NCBI GenBank assembly: GCA_000701625.1
Contig: KL370806.1
Span: 1-64,000 of the forward strand
DNA: 64,000 bases
Direction: 5' to 3'
DNA from: Lachnospiraceae bacterium MC2017
Lineage (GTDB): Bacteria; Bacillota; Clostridia; Lachnospirales; Lachnospiraceae
The notes beneath the pieces are model-generated. The model was given only the letters and a program-made list of their open reading frames with translations. It searched no databases and had not been told where the DNA came from. The number at the start of each line of letters is the position of its first letter. The stretch's first letter is position 1. Of this stretch, positions 42,300-51,865 are shown piece by piece. The translations under genes were made by a program, and so were the position numbers.

Positions 42300-43316
42300 T
42301 TACTTATCCGCTCCACTCATATAAAGATCTACAAGTTTAGGATCCACGGACTTCCTTATGCTCTCATAAACCGGCTCACAGGAAGTTTTTATTTCTGCAT
42401 AAAGCTCATCTGAAGGAGTTATGATCTCACTTCCGCTTTCCTTGATGATCTCCTGTCTGGAAGCGATACGTTCATCTGACTGCTCACGGGCATAGTCCTT
42501 TGCTTTTTCAGCAGCTGCCCTTATTATCTCCTGATCCTCTGATGATAATTTCTGCATAAATTCATCACTTACTATGAGCGAGATCAGATGAGGCAGATGA
42601 TTTGTTTCAACTATATAATGCTGCTGTTCATATAGTTTGTTTGAAACGATAACCTCATAGGGATTCTCCTGAGCATCAATAGTTCCCTGCTGCAGCCCTA
42701 TATAAACCTCTGAAAATGCCATCGGAGTCGGACTCGCTCCGAGCTGCTTCCAAAACGCCAGATGATACGAGTTTTCCATTGTTCTGATCTTCTGACCCTT
42801 AAAGTCCGCCATAGATGAGACGTTTTTATTTGTACTCATTACGCGAAAGCCCTGATCAGCATATCCCAAAAGTTCATATCCGCCGTTCTTATATACACTG
42901 CTTATACCACTTAAAAAATCAGGATCATCGACAACCTTTCTCAAGTCATCAATATTGCTGTAAACGCAGGGCATGTCAAAGACAGCAATGTCTTTCATAA
43001 AGGAAACCTGCGGTGCCGTGTTCTGTACCACAAACGGTATATCACCATCTGCACATGACTCCAGAAGTTCTCTGTCTCCGCCAAGCACACTATTGGGATA
43101 AACCTGGATCTTCATCCTTCCGTCACTTAATTCAGATACTTCATTGGCAAATTTTTCTGCCATTATCTGTGTTACCGTATCTTCCGGGCTGGATGTTCCA
43201 AGAGGCCATGCATATCTCTGTTCTTCCACCCCATCTGCTGATTTTCCGCATCCTGCAAAAACCACAGACATTCCTGCAAGGATCAATATTAATTTAAGCC
43301 TTTTAAGCATGATCAT
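42300..43316 (-). CDS. TRAP transporter substrate-binding lipoprotein (DctP family)
   Basis: 338 residues. The lipobox ends in C23 (MSVVFAGCGKS), so it is a membrane-anchored extracellular receptor. Family traits include MAEKFANEVSELSDGRMKIQVYP, GDRELLESCADGDIPF, and the PLPSLFSE-like GASPTPMAFSEVYIGLQQGT, with the conserved Arg in KGQKIRTMEN that binds a carboxylate. The substrate is likely an organic acid; the neighbouring shikimate genes make shikimate or quinate plausible. It is the last gene of a dctQMP order. AAGGAG precedes the start; the second ATG is possible. Confidence 0.9.
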   Translation of the reverse strand: MIMLKRLKLILILAGMSVVFAGCGKSADGVEEQRYAWPLGTSSPEDTVTQIMAEKFANEVSELSDGRMKIQVYPNSVLGGDRELLESCADGDIPFVVQNTAPQVSFMKDIAVFDMPCVYSNIDDLRKVVDDPDFLSGISSVYKNGGYELLGYADQGFRVMSTNKNVSSMADFKGQKIRTMENSYHLAFWKQLGASPTPMAFSEVYIGLQQGTIDAQENPYEVIVSNKLYEQQHYIVETNHLPHLISLIVSDEFMQKLSSEDQEIIRAAAEKAKDYAREQSDERIASRQEIIKESGSEIITPSDELYAEIKTSCEPVYESIRKSVDPKLVDLYMSGADK

Positions 43317-43324
43317 TATTCTCC

Positions 43325-44614
43325 TTAAAACAGTGCCAGACTGATCCCGGGGATAAATGTGATGAGAAGCAGCGCTATCATAAAAATAATGATAAGCGGT
43401 GCACTCTTCTTTGCTATATCCATAACCGGTACCCCCGAAAGCGAACTTGCCACGAACAGATTCACTCCTATAGGCGGTGTTACAAATCCGATCGCGAGGT
43501 TTACAACCATCATTACAGCGAAATGAACAGGATTCATTCCAACCACTGTCACTATCGGAAGCAGTATAGGTGTCAGTATGAGTATTGCGGGTGTGGTATC
43601 CATAACCATTCCGACTATCAGAAGGAATACATTTATTACGAGCAAAAGAACTATCTTATTTGTGAAATGCGCAAGTATCCATGCGCTTACTACCTGCGGT
43701 ACCTGCATCAGTGTCAGTACTCTGGAAAATGCTGTTGATGCAGCCAGTATAAACAATATCGGTCCGTATGTATGAACTGCTTCAGCAAAAATTGTCCATA
43801 CATCGCGAAGTTTCAACGACTTATATATAAAGAGACTCACTATCAGCGCATAAAAAACAGAAATAACCGCTGCCTCTGTCGGAGACGCAATTCCTGTATA
43901 GATACAGCCAAGTATGATAACCGGACTTAATAATGCAAAAAATCCTTCTCTTACTACCCTTAAAAAGCCCTTGTCCTTTAACTCTTTGACCTTAGTCTCA
44001 ATCTTTTCACGGTCTTCTCCACGGGTCTTGCAATAAAATACAGCGTAACCCATAAGTAATAACGCGATCAAACATCCCGGAATGATACCAGCAAGGAACA
44101 GGTCACTTACCGACTCTCCCGATGCCATTGCAAACATGATGAAAGGGATACTCGGCGGAATGATAACTCCAAGTCCTCCGGAAACAGCCACTATCGCGAC
44201 AGAAAACTTTTTATCATATCCCATCTCCATAAGAAACGGTATCGTCATACTTCCCACTGCAGCTACTGTTGCAGGCGCAGATCCTGAAATAGCTCCATAG
44301 AAAAGACAGGTTATAATGACCGCGCACGGGATACCTGCCGTTCTTCTGCCAAGGAAGTATGCAAAAACATCAAACAATCTCTTTGAGATCTGTCCATGCG
44401 CCATTACTATGCCCGCAAGTACAAACATAGGAACTGCAAGAAGAGGAAAACTATCGATTCCTCCGAGCATTGAACGTATCGCATAGCTTCCGCTCGCTGT
44501 AAATGACGGATCAAAAGCCCCCGGCAGTACAGCAACTATTCCGAGCGAAATGGAAATAGGTATCGCAATAAGGAGACATATGATAAATATGATAAATACA
44601 GCTGCTACCGACAT
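43325..44614 (-). CDS. TRAP transporter large permease (DctM family)
   Basis: 429 residues with about 12 hydrophobic segments, the ion-coupled transport channel. Typical motifs: SGSAPATVAAVGSMTIP, GLGVIIPPSIPFIMFAMASG, and ITPPIGVNLFVAS near the C-terminus. It starts one base after the DctQ stop, so the genes are coupled. Uptake is driven by the Na+ or H+ gradient. Confidence 0.94.
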   Translation of the reverse strand: MSVAAVFIIFIICLLIAIPISISLGIVAVLPGAFDPSFTASGSYAIRSMLGGIDSFPLLAVPMFVLAGIVMAHGQISKRLFDVFAYFLGRRTAGIPCAVIITCLFYGAISGSAPATVAAVGSMTIPFLMEMGYDKKFSVAIVAVSGGLGVIIPPSIPFIMFAMASGESVSDLFLAGIIPGCLIALLLMGYAVFYCKTRGEDREKIETKVKELKDKGFLRVVREGFFALLSPVIILGCIYTGIASPTEAAVISVFYALIVSLFIYKSLKLRDVWTIFAEAVHTYGPILFILAASTAFSRVLTLMQVPQVVSAWILAHFTNKIVLLLVINVFLLIVGMVMDTTPAILILTPILLPIVTVVGMNPVHFAVMMVVNLAIGFVTPPIGVNLFVASSLSGVPVMDIAKKSAPLIIIFMIALLLITFIPGISLALF

Positions 44615-44615
44615 T

Positions 44616-45182
44616 TCAAATATCCTCCTTATTTCCTATGTTATCTGTTACAGACTCTGTAATGGATTCCGCGAGACTTCCTTCTCCCATTTCTTTGTAT
44701 TCTTTTTTCATCACGATCTCCAGATTTATGATCCACCTCTGAATCAGCCGGATTCCGGTTAGCGAGAAACACACAAGCGGTGCTGCCTGAATAAAATACA
44801 TCGGTATCCCACACGCCGGACTCACCTGACCGCTTGCAATAGTAGATTTCAGATATGCAAAAGAATATGGTATAAGGTATGCAAAATAAATGAATGAAAT
44901 TGTCAGATTTACCAATTTAAACGCTGCTTCACCACGTTTTGGGAAAAACTTTATAAACTGGTCGATCTTTATAGATATACATTTTCTTGTACACAGACTG
45001 ACGCTTAAGAACGCTGACCAGATAAATAAATATCTGGTTATCTCTTCAGACCATGAAAGGGATACTCCCAATATATACCGCGAAAAAACCTGTATTCCCA
45101 TGATGACTGCCATTGCTGCCAACATAAGAACCATAAGCATTTCTTCCAGATTTTCTTCCAGATAATATAAAATCTTTTTCAT
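44616..45182 (-). CDS. TRAP transporter small permease (DctQ family)
   Basis: 188 residues, four membrane segments. The family motif GIQVFSRYILGVSLSWSEEI leads into the first half. It is the first gene of the transporter operon, preceded by TATAAT-like boxes around 45210-45240. The C-terminal 30 residues are polar and cytoplasmic. Confidence 0.9.
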   Translation of the reverse strand: MKKILYYLEENLEEMLMVLMLAAMAVIMGIQVFSRYILGVSLSWSEEITRYLFIWSAFLSVSLCTRKCISIKIDQFIKFFPKRGEAAFKLVNLTISFIYFAYLIPYSFAYLKSTIASGQVSPACGIPMYFIQAAPLVCFSLTGIRLIQRWIINLEIVMKKEYKEMGEGSLAESITESVTDNIGNKEDI

Positions 45183-45295
45183 ACTTTCCCCTTCTAAAAC
45201 ATCGGTATTATATCTGACATTACATTATTCATTATACTTCATTAATGTAAATCATTAAAGTGAATTTAAACAATTCATCATATATTAGTAAAAAA

Positions 45296-45337
45296 ATAAG
45301 GGTGAAAGTATATCTGTTAAACAACTTTCACCCTTAT
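45296..45337 (-). terminator. Rho-independent terminator of the aroE-MFS-aroD operon
   Basis: A perfect 14-bp stem (ATAAGGGTGAAAGT with ACTTTCACCCTTAT) around a 14-base loop, followed on the minus strand by a run of seven T's. Confidence 0.9.
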
Positions 45338-45398
45338 CTTCCCTAATTTGTTTCTAAATATTCAACAAAAACTCTGATATTTTATCTCTCTAAACTTA

Positions 45399-46160
45399 TC
45401 AGATGCTTTCATGTATAAGACCCAGAATTGTATCCAGATCCTTTGCATTCATCTGTCCCGGAGCAGAAACCTTTCCAACAGCTCCAAATGTAGCGGCAGA
45501 TCCAAATACCTCACCGCAAAGGCGGCTTATAAGACCTGTTCCTGCCATAGACATAGTGATGATCGGGCGGTCTGCATATTCCTCAGACATCTCTCTTGTT
45601 GCGGAAAGAAGTGTCAGCACGTCAGCCTTGTTCTGAGGCATAACTGCGATCTTAGGAATATCAGCTCCAAGCTCCTGCATCTTCTTCAGTCTTCCTACGA
45701 TATCATCCTTATCAGGAGTCTTGTGGAAATCATGATTTGATGCAACAACTTTAACATTATTCTTATGTGCATTCTCAATGATACGCTTTACGTACTCATC
45801 ACCTGTAAATGCTTCTACATCAACAAGATCGATAAGTCCTGTCTCTGCAGCCATACTGTTGAGATTTACATATGCCTCGGGATCGATAGCCTTTTCTCCA
45901 CCCTCTTTAGATGTACGGAAAGTGAAAAGGATCGGCTTATCTCCTAATACATCACGAAGCTTCTGCATAACATCCTTTGTACGTGTTTCATTGAAGATCT
46001 CATCAAACCAGTCAACACGCCACTCAACGATATCATATCTTACTTCCTTAAAAGAAGCTGCTGCTGCGAGGATCTCTTCCTCTGTCTTTCCAACGATAGG
46101 AACGATGATCTTAGGTGTACCTTCGCCAATAACGACGTTTCTAACTTTAACAGTATTCAT
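45399..46160 (-). CDS. aroD: Type I 3-dehydroquinate dehydratase
   Basis: 253 residues, converts 3-dehydroquinate to 3-dehydroshikimate by a Schiff-base mechanism. E46 and R48 are in EWRVD, H143 in SNHDFH, and Schiff-base K170 in PKIAVMP, matching the numbering of the family. Type I enzymes serve both biosynthesis and catabolism. It follows an MFS carrier by 14 bases and, with aroE upstream, forms an operon of uptake plus 3-dehydroshikimate/shikimate interconversion. Confidence 0.96.
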   Translation of the reverse strand: MNTVKVRNVVIGEGTPKIIVPIVGKTEEEILAAAASFKEVRYDIVEWRVDWFDEIFNETRTKDVMQKLRDVLGDKPILFTFRTSKEGGEKAIDPEAYVNLNSMAAETGLIDLVDVEAFTGDEYVKRIIENAHKNNVKVVASNHDFHKTPDKDDIVGRLKKMQELGADIPKIAVMPQNKADVLTLLSATREMSEEYADRPIITMSMAGTGLISRLCGEVFGSAATFGAVGKVSAPGQMNAKDLDTILGLIHESI

Positions 46161-46174
46161 AGTAATACCTCTTT

Positions 46175-47380
46175 TTATTTGTTAGCTTCCAGCATCTTTG
46201 CATATCTCAGATTTACGAAGAGACCAAGCAGAACACCGATACCTGTAAGAACGATATTCATGATCATAACTCCGGACGGTGTCATCTTTGATGCTGCTGT
46301 AAGGATGGTGTAATTGCACAGTGATGATGCGATCATAACAAGTGCTGTAACTGTACCCTTGATCTTAGGGAAAAGCATGTTACAAACGGAAGTAGCGATC
46401 TGAAGAAGTCCGCCGGCTCCTGCCCATCCGATGATGAACGCTGCTGCTGCACATACAGTCTGTGTCGGGCAGAGAAGTACCCCGATCAATGTAGCAAGAC
46501 AGATAAGAGGATAAACAAGGATGAAACGAACATCCTTGATCTTACGTGTAAGGATTGATGTAACCACCAGTGCGATAAGTGTACCCATTGAATAATAGGT
46601 CTGCATGATGGACGGATTCTCCCAACCTACATTTGTCTTAGCGTAGTTCTGTGCACAGTTAAGCCACAGCTGGAATGTACCTGTACATGTAAATCCGATG
46701 AGGATCATTGCGATGGACTCAATTGAGAAATTAGTATGCTTTAAGCTCTCGATAAGTCCTTCTTTCTTCTCTCCCTTTGATGCATCAGAATCAGGAAGCG
46801 GAAGGATAAAGATCAGAACTACCAGGATAAGGTAAGCTGCACCGCAAACATAGAACAGATTATTGTAGGAAGTCATTCCTGCTGCTGTTGTTGCTACTGC
46901 CATGCCAAGGAAGAAAGGCAGAAGCATCTGTGAGATAGCGATAAAGAACTTGATTCCCATTGTAGCAACACCCGGAGCATCGCTGATAACCTCAGCAACT
47001 GCAGGATAGATACCTGTATCAAGGAATGAATTTGCAATACCACCAACGATAGCGCAGATATATGCGATCTGATAACCGCCGTTTGCACCTGCATTAAATG
47101 CAAATGCAAGACCAAAAAGATAGATGGCATATGACAGACCACCGATAACAACAGAGATACGACGACCAAGCTTATCGGAAAGAGGTCCCGCAAAAGGAAG
47201 CGCGATAAGTCTTCCAAGTCCAAGTGCTGCTGAAATAGCTGTGATCGACATTACTTCAACTCCCCAGCTTGCTGCGAGAGCCTCCTTGATAACAGACTGT
47301 CCAAGGATCGAGCAGCCCACACCATGGATAAAATAGTTCAGATACAGTATAAACGCTGCAGGGAAATACTTCTTATTCAT
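46175..47380 (-). CDS. MFS transporter, putative shikimate/quinate carrier
   Basis: 401 residues, 12 transmembrane segments. The MFS signature loop GPLSDKLGRRISVVIGG is between segments 2 and 3. N-terminal MNKKYFPAAFILYLNYFIHG is typical of a proton symporter. It lies between aroE and aroD in one operon, so it probably imports quinate or shikimate; the substrate is inferred only from that position. Confidence 0.85.
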   Translation of the reverse strand: MNKKYFPAAFILYLNYFIHGVGCSILGQSVIKEALAASWGVEVMSITAISAALGLGRLIALPFAGPLSDKLGRRISVVIGGLSYAIYLFGLAFAFNAGANGGYQIAYICAIVGGIANSFLDTGIYPAVAEVISDAPGVATMGIKFFIAISQMLLPFFLGMAVATTAAGMTSYNNLFYVCGAAYLILVVLIFILPLPDSDASKGEKKEGLIESLKHTNFSIESIAMILIGFTCTGTFQLWLNCAQNYAKTNVGWENPSIMQTYYSMGTLIALVVTSILTRKIKDVRFILVYPLICLATLIGVLLCPTQTVCAAAAFIIGWAGAGGLLQIATSVCNMLFPKIKGTVTALVMIASSLCNYTILTAASKMTPSGVMIMNIVLTGIGVLLGLFVNLRYAKMLEANK

Positions 47381-47406
47381 TAATAAACTCCTTTAACTAA
47401 ATATGT

Positions 47407-48288
47407 TCAGATCTTATCGTAATCGATACCAAGAACTTCCTTCATATGCTCGATCGGCATATCGTGTCCTGTCCACATCTTGAATGCAGCAGCACCCTGG
47501 AAGAGCATCATTCCAAATCCGTTCATTCTCTTACATCCAACTTCCTCAGCCATCTCAAGGAATCTGGTCTTTGCAGGAGCATAAACAGTGTCTGTTACGA
47601 TGAGGTCCGGACGAAGGAAAGATGTATCCGGAAGGAATGTCTGACCTTCAAGAGGCTTCATACCCATACCTGTTGCATTTGCAAGGAGGTAGCTGTCCTC
47701 GATCTCACGTCTAAGAGTCTCCTTATCATCGAGATCATAAAGAGTTGCCTTACAATTTGTCTTTGAATTGATCTTTTCAACAGTCTTCTCTGCGTTCTCC
47801 CAGAACTTGTCGTGGATATTGAAGATTGAGATCTCCTTAACGCCATCAAGAGCAGCCTGGATCTCGATTGCAGTAGCAGCACCGCCGGCACCTGCGATAG
47901 TCATCTTCTTTCCGATAACATCAATATCATAGTCCTTAAGAGACTGCATATATCCGATACCATCTGTGATATGACCTGTAAGAACACCATTCTCATTAAC
48001 GATAGTATTTACAGCACCGCAAAGTTCTGCAGCCGGTGAAAGCTTGTCCAGATACTGCCCTACTACTGTCTTATTCGGCATAGACACATTTGAACCAACG
48101 AGCTTCAGTGCACGAATACCCTTAACTGCATCCTCAAGAGTGCTGTTATCAACTTCAAATGCAAGGTAAGCGTAATCAAGTCCAAGATATGCAAATGCCT
48201 CATTGTGCATTGCCGGTGAACTTGAATGTCTGATAGGATAAGCCATAAGTCCTATAAGCTCTGTATGTCCTGTAATTCTTTCTGCCAT
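47407..48288 (-). CDS. aroE: Shikimate/quinate dehydrogenase
   Basis: 293 residues, NAD(P)-dependent. The substrate-binding part has RHSSSPAMHN and SNVSMPNKTVVGQYLDKLS with catalytic K73, then GAVNTIV and TDGIG. The cofactor motif is GAGGAATAI near residue 133. The MPNK form in place of IPHK is shared with its second copy at 51866 and with YdiB-like enzymes that can use both quinate and shikimate. First gene of the aroE-MFS-aroD operon. Confidence 0.93.
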   Translation of the reverse strand: MAERITGHTELIGLMAYPIRHSSSPAMHNEAFAYLGLDYAYLAFEVDNSTLEDAVKGIRALKLVGSNVSMPNKTVVGQYLDKLSPAAELCGAVNTIVNENGVLTGHITDGIGYMQSLKDYDIDVIGKKMTIAGAGGAATAIEIQAALDGVKEISIFNIHDKFWENAEKTVEKINSKTNCKATLYDLDDKETLRREIEDSYLLANATGMGMKPLEGQTFLPDTSFLRPDLIVTDTVYAPAKTRFLEMAEEVGCKRMNGFGMMLFQGAAAFKMWTGHDMPIEHMKEVLGIDYDKI

Positions 48289-48337
48289 TGTTTCTTCCTT
48301 CCCGCGTGTTAGCGCTCTGAATTGATTGGTTAAATAA

Positions 48338-48365
48338 TTATCAGCCCTGTTTAATTTTTAACAAT
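48338..48365. promoter_or_regulatory. Candidate LysR operator upstream of aroE
   Basis: TTATCAGCCCTGTT (48338-48351) recurs exactly at 49658-49671 upstream of the reductase gene. It is followed here by TTTTTAACAAT, and at the second site by TTAACAAT. The divergent LysR gene lies between the two sites. Confidence 0.55.
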
Positions 48366-48501
48366 CTTTATGAAATTATTATACATTTATAAACTTATTA
48401 AATCTAATACCAACTTTCGATCAAATTAATAGCTTTGATGTACTGATCGTGTTATACTCTTTACATTAACATATGTAGTAACACCCAAAAGGAGATGCCT
48501 T

Positions 48502-49404
48502 ATGACTCTGAATCAGCTCACTTATTTCTATAAAGCAGCAACACTGGAGCATTTCAATCTCGCTGCCGAGCAGCTTCATATATCCGAGCCATCTCTAAGC
48601 CGCTCCATTCACGCTCTTGAGGATGAACTCGGTCTGACTCTTTTCGAAAAAAAAGGCAGAAACGTTACTCTTACCAAGGCAGGAAAGATTTTTCTGTTCC
48701 ATGCAGAAAAAATACTGACCGATGTATCCGCTGCCGAAGAGAAAATGAACGAACTGTCAACTGACGGCGGTCATATCGATATCGCATATGTAGCACCGTT
48801 GGCACGAAAGTTCATTCCCAGCCTCGTAAGAGCATTCCTCAATCAAAAAGAAAACAAAAATGTAATTTTTAACTTCTATCAAAACTACACAGATCAAAAC
48901 CTGAAGAGTCTGAAGGCCGGTACTGTAGACCTTATCTTTGGATCATACGTAGAAAACGAACCCTCAATAGAGTTTGTCCCTATCATAAAGCAGGACATGG
49001 TCGTGATACTCCCTGTTGATCATCCTCTTGCCAGGTATGACGCCCTTGACCATACTGTTTTTACCCGCTACCCTGTCGCCGGCTACACTCACACTTCCGG
49101 TCTTGGCGGATATTCCGGAGCTTTTTTTAAAGAACATAATATTAATCCGGACATTATCTGTGAATCTCCGGATGAAAACAGTATCGCTTCATTTGTAGCC
49201 GAGGGTTTTGGAATCGCACTCGTCGCAGACGTTCACGCTATCCACAGAGATGATATCATCATAAAACCCTTAATTCTTAAGGAAAAATTTTATCATCAGG
49301 TATACATGGCTTATCAAAAGGATATTTACATGCTTCCGGCTGTTCAGCGTCTTATTTCGTTTATTACAAATGCTGTAAAAGACGGTTATCATGATCAGAT
49401 ATAA
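48502..49404 (+). CDS. LysR-family regulator
   Basis: 300 residues. N-terminal winged helix (MTLNQLTYFYKAATLEHFNL, then QLHISEPSLSRSIHALEDEL) followed by a periplasmic-binding-protein-like effector domain (IDIAYVAPLARKFIPSLV). AAGGAG lies 7 bases before the ATG. Its position, divergent from aroE-MFS-aroD and upstream of the reductase, parallels QuiR of Listeria, a shikimate-sensing LysR regulator; the effector here is inferred. Confidence 0.9.
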   Translation: MTLNQLTYFYKAATLEHFNLAAEQLHISEPSLSRSIHALEDELGLTLFEKKGRNVTLTKAGKIFLFHAEKILTDVSAAEEKMNELSTDGGHIDIAYVAPLARKFIPSLVRAFLNQKENKNVIFNFYQNYTDQNLKSLKAGTVDLIFGSYVENEPSIEFVPIIKQDMVVILPVDHPLARYDALDHTVFTRYPVAGYTHTSGLGGYSGAFFKEHNINPDIICESPDENSIASFVAEGFGIALVADVHAIHRDDIIIKPLILKEKFYHQVYMAYQKDIYMLPAVQRLISFITNAVKDGYHDQI

Positions 49405-49467
49405 CAACATATACCTGTTCATTGTTTATTTGTATCATTTAAAAATAATCAATAAATAATTGTTTTT

Positions 49468-49501
49468 AAGTCGGTTTTTTCCACAAGGAAAAGACCGGCT
49501 T
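49468..49501 (+). terminator. Hairpin after the LysR gene
   Basis: AAGTCGGTTTTTTCC pairs with GGAAAAGACCGGCTT, two G-U pairs, around ACAA. It lies 64 bases after the LysR stop. The following U-tract is weak. Confidence 0.6.
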
Positions 49502-49631
49502 ATTCGGATTTAAACACAATTTTTCACACTGCTTTTGTGTATTTGTCACACATCTGCGCATCGTAAATGTATTAATCATTTTATTTTTAGTACATTTCCG
49601 CTATTAATATCACTCATAAAACTCATTTGAC

Positions 49632-49689
49632 GCTGTTAAACAGCACATTCTATAATTTTATCAGCCCTGTTAGTGAAACTATTAACAAT
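49632..49689 (+). promoter_or_regulatory. Candidate operator region of the reductase gene
   Basis: GCTGTT-A-AACAGC, a 6-bp perfect dyad, is at 49632-49644. The 14-base motif TTATCAGCCCTGTT, shared with the aroE promoter, is at 49658-49671, and TTAACAAT at 49682-49689. No other feature is seen between 49502 and 49770. Confidence 0.5.
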
Positions 49690-49770
49690 ATTGTGTATTG
49701 TATATCGAATGTCGGGAGCTTTCGCTGTCGATTTTAATCTTGTGCATTTATTAAATATAGGAGAATCTAA

Positions 49771-51774
49771 ATGAATAGTAAGTATTCACATATTTTTGAA
49801 CCCTTCACAGTTAGACGTATGACTCTTAAGAATCGTACAGTCATGACACCTATGGGAACCAACTTTGGTGAGCAGACCGGCGAAATGAGTTTCCGTCATA
49901 TCGCTTATTATGAGCAGCGTGCAAAGGGAGGCACAGGTCTCCTTATCGTTGAAAATGTAAGTGTTGATAATCCGCTTGGCTCAAACGGTACTACTCAGCT
50001 TCGTATCGATCTCGATAATTTCATTCCGCGTCTCTACATGCTTACAGAAACTGTTCATAAGCATGGCTCATGCATCGCTGTTCAGCTGAATCATGCAGGT
50101 GCATCCGCCATGTCTTCCAGGATCGGTGCACAGCCTGTTTCCGCATCAGATGTTCCGACCAAGGAAAATGGCGATACTCCTCGTCCGCTCACTAAAGATG
50201 AGATCATGGGCATCGTAAAGAAGTACGGTGAAGCTGCAAAGAGAGCTGTTATTTCCGGATTTGATGCTGTTGAGATCCACGCAGGTCATTCATATCTTAT
50301 CAGCCAGTTCCTCTCTCCTATTACAAATAAGAGAACTGATGAATTCGGCGGATCTGCTGAGAACAGAGCTCGTTTTGCAAAGCTCGTTATCGAAGAAGTT
50401 CGTCGTCAGGTTGGACCGTTCTTCCCGATCTTTGTTCGTATCAGTGCTGATGAATTCCTTCCGGGCGGAAATACTCTTGAGGATACTCTTGAGTACCTTC
50501 AGTATTTCGAAAAAGAAGTTGATGTATTTGATGTATCTGCAGGTCTTAACGGATCTATCCAGTTCCAGATCGATGCAAACTATCTGCCTGACGGTTGGAG
50601 ATCTTACCTTGCAAAGGCAGTTAAAGATAAATACAACAAGCCTTGTATGACAATGGGTAATATTCGTGATCCTAAGGTTGCAGAGGATATCCTCGCACGT
50701 GGCGATGCTGACCTTATCGGTATGGGTCGTGGTCTTATCGCAGATCCTGAATGGGCAAACAAGGTTGAGTACGGCAGAGAATGTGATATCAGAAAGTGTA
50801 TCTCCTGTAACGTAGGCTGTGCAGGTCATCGTATCGGTCTCAATCAGCCGATCAGATGTACCGTTAATCCTGATCTTTTCAGCCTTGATGATTATAAGAA
50901 CCACAAGATTTCAAAGCCTTGCAACGTTGTAGTTGTTGGTGGTGGTACAGCAGGTCTCGAAGCCGCATGTACAGCTGCTGAAGTTGGATGTACAACAGTG
51001 CTTATTGAAAAGAGTAATCAGCTTGGCGGTCTTGCTTCCATTATCTCAAAGATCCCGGACAAGACTCGTATGACTGATTTTCCGAAGTACCTTATAAACA
51101 GAGCCAAGAAGCTCAAAAACCTCTTTATCCTTATGAATACTGAGGCTACTGTAGAGCTTGTTAACAGCTTCAATCCTGATATCATTGTTAACTCTACAGG
51201 TTCTGTTCCTACTCTTCCTCCGATCACAGGTCTCCATGATCTCGTTGATAAGGATGGCACAAAGGTAGCAACAGTTCTCAAGATGATCGAGCGTATGTCT
51301 GAATATCCTGAAAAGATGGATGGACAGAAAGTTGCCATCATCGGTGGTGGTGCAGTTGGTCTCGATGTTATGGAATACTTCACAGAAAAGGGCGCTGACG
51401 TATCAATGATCGAAATGCTTCCGATCATCGGTAACGGACTGGATCCTGTTACAAAGTGTGATACAGCATCCAAGATGAAGAAGTTCAATGTAAAGCAGAT
51501 GACAAATACTGCTCTTCAGGAAGTTAAGGAAGATCGCTTCATCGTTAAGAATCCTCAGGGTGAGATCGAGGAAGTTCCGTTTGATTACGGTTTCATCTGC
51601 CTCGGCATGAGATCCAATACCCCTATTCTCAAGGAGCTCGAGGAAGCATATGCTGATACTACAGTAGAAATCTACAATATCGGTGACAGTAAGAGAGCTC
51701 GCCGTATCATCGAAGGAACAACAGAGGGAAGAAATATCCTTGAAGTTCTTAAGAAGCATGGATTTATGAACTGA
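49771..51774 (+). CDS. 2,4-dienoyl-CoA reductase-like FMN/Fe-S/FAD oxidoreductase
   Basis: 667 residues, ene-reductase of the old yellow enzyme/FadH type. An FMN TIM barrel covers residues about 1-340 (LKNRTVMTPMG, AVQLNHAG, EIHAGHSYLISQFLSP). A 4Fe-4S site CISCNVGC with a later Cys (RCTVNP) comes next, then FAD and NAD Rossmann motifs (VVVVGGGTAGLEAA near 388, VAIIGGGAVGLDVME near 524). Codon use is strongly biased, suggesting high expression. The context of shikimate genes suggests a C=C reduction of a shikimate-derived acid as electron sink, but no substrate is shown. Confidence 0.92.
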   Translation: MNSKYSHIFEPFTVRRMTLKNRTVMTPMGTNFGEQTGEMSFRHIAYYEQRAKGGTGLLIVENVSVDNPLGSNGTTQLRIDLDNFIPRLYMLTETVHKHGSCIAVQLNHAGASAMSSRIGAQPVSASDVPTKENGDTPRPLTKDEIMGIVKKYGEAAKRAVISGFDAVEIHAGHSYLISQFLSPITNKRTDEFGGSAENRARFAKLVIEEVRRQVGPFFPIFVRISADEFLPGGNTLEDTLEYLQYFEKEVDVFDVSAGLNGSIQFQIDANYLPDGWRSYLAKAVKDKYNKPCMTMGNIRDPKVAEDILARGDADLIGMGRGLIADPEWANKVEYGRECDIRKCISCNVGCAGHRIGLNQPIRCTVNPDLFSLDDYKNHKISKPCNVVVVGGGTAGLEAACTAAEVGCTTVLIEKSNQLGGLASIISKIPDKTRMTDFPKYLINRAKKLKNLFILMNTEATVELVNSFNPDIIVNSTGSVPTLPPITGLHDLVDKDGTKVATVLKMIERMSEYPEKMDGQKVAIIGGGAVGLDVMEYFTEKGADVSMIEMLPIIGNGLDPVTKCDTASKMKKFNVKQMTNTALQEVKEDRFIVKNPQGEIEEVPFDYGFICLGMRSNTPILKELEEAYADTTVEIYNIGDSKRARRIIEGTTEGRNILEVLKKHGFMN

Positions 51775-51810
51775 TAGAAATTCCAGCAGATTATCCTATT
51801 AATTAAAGAG

Positions 51811-51848
51811 AAAGACCGAAAAACCTTAATATAGGCTTTTCGGTCTTT
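51811..51848. terminator. Bidirectional Rho-independent terminator
   Basis: AAAGACCGAAAA and TTTTCGGTCTTT pair perfectly over 12 bases around a 14-base loop, with T-rich flanks on both strands. It lies between convergent reductase and second aroE genes. Confidence 0.88.
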
Positions 51849-51865
51849 TTATATATCCGCGCTTC

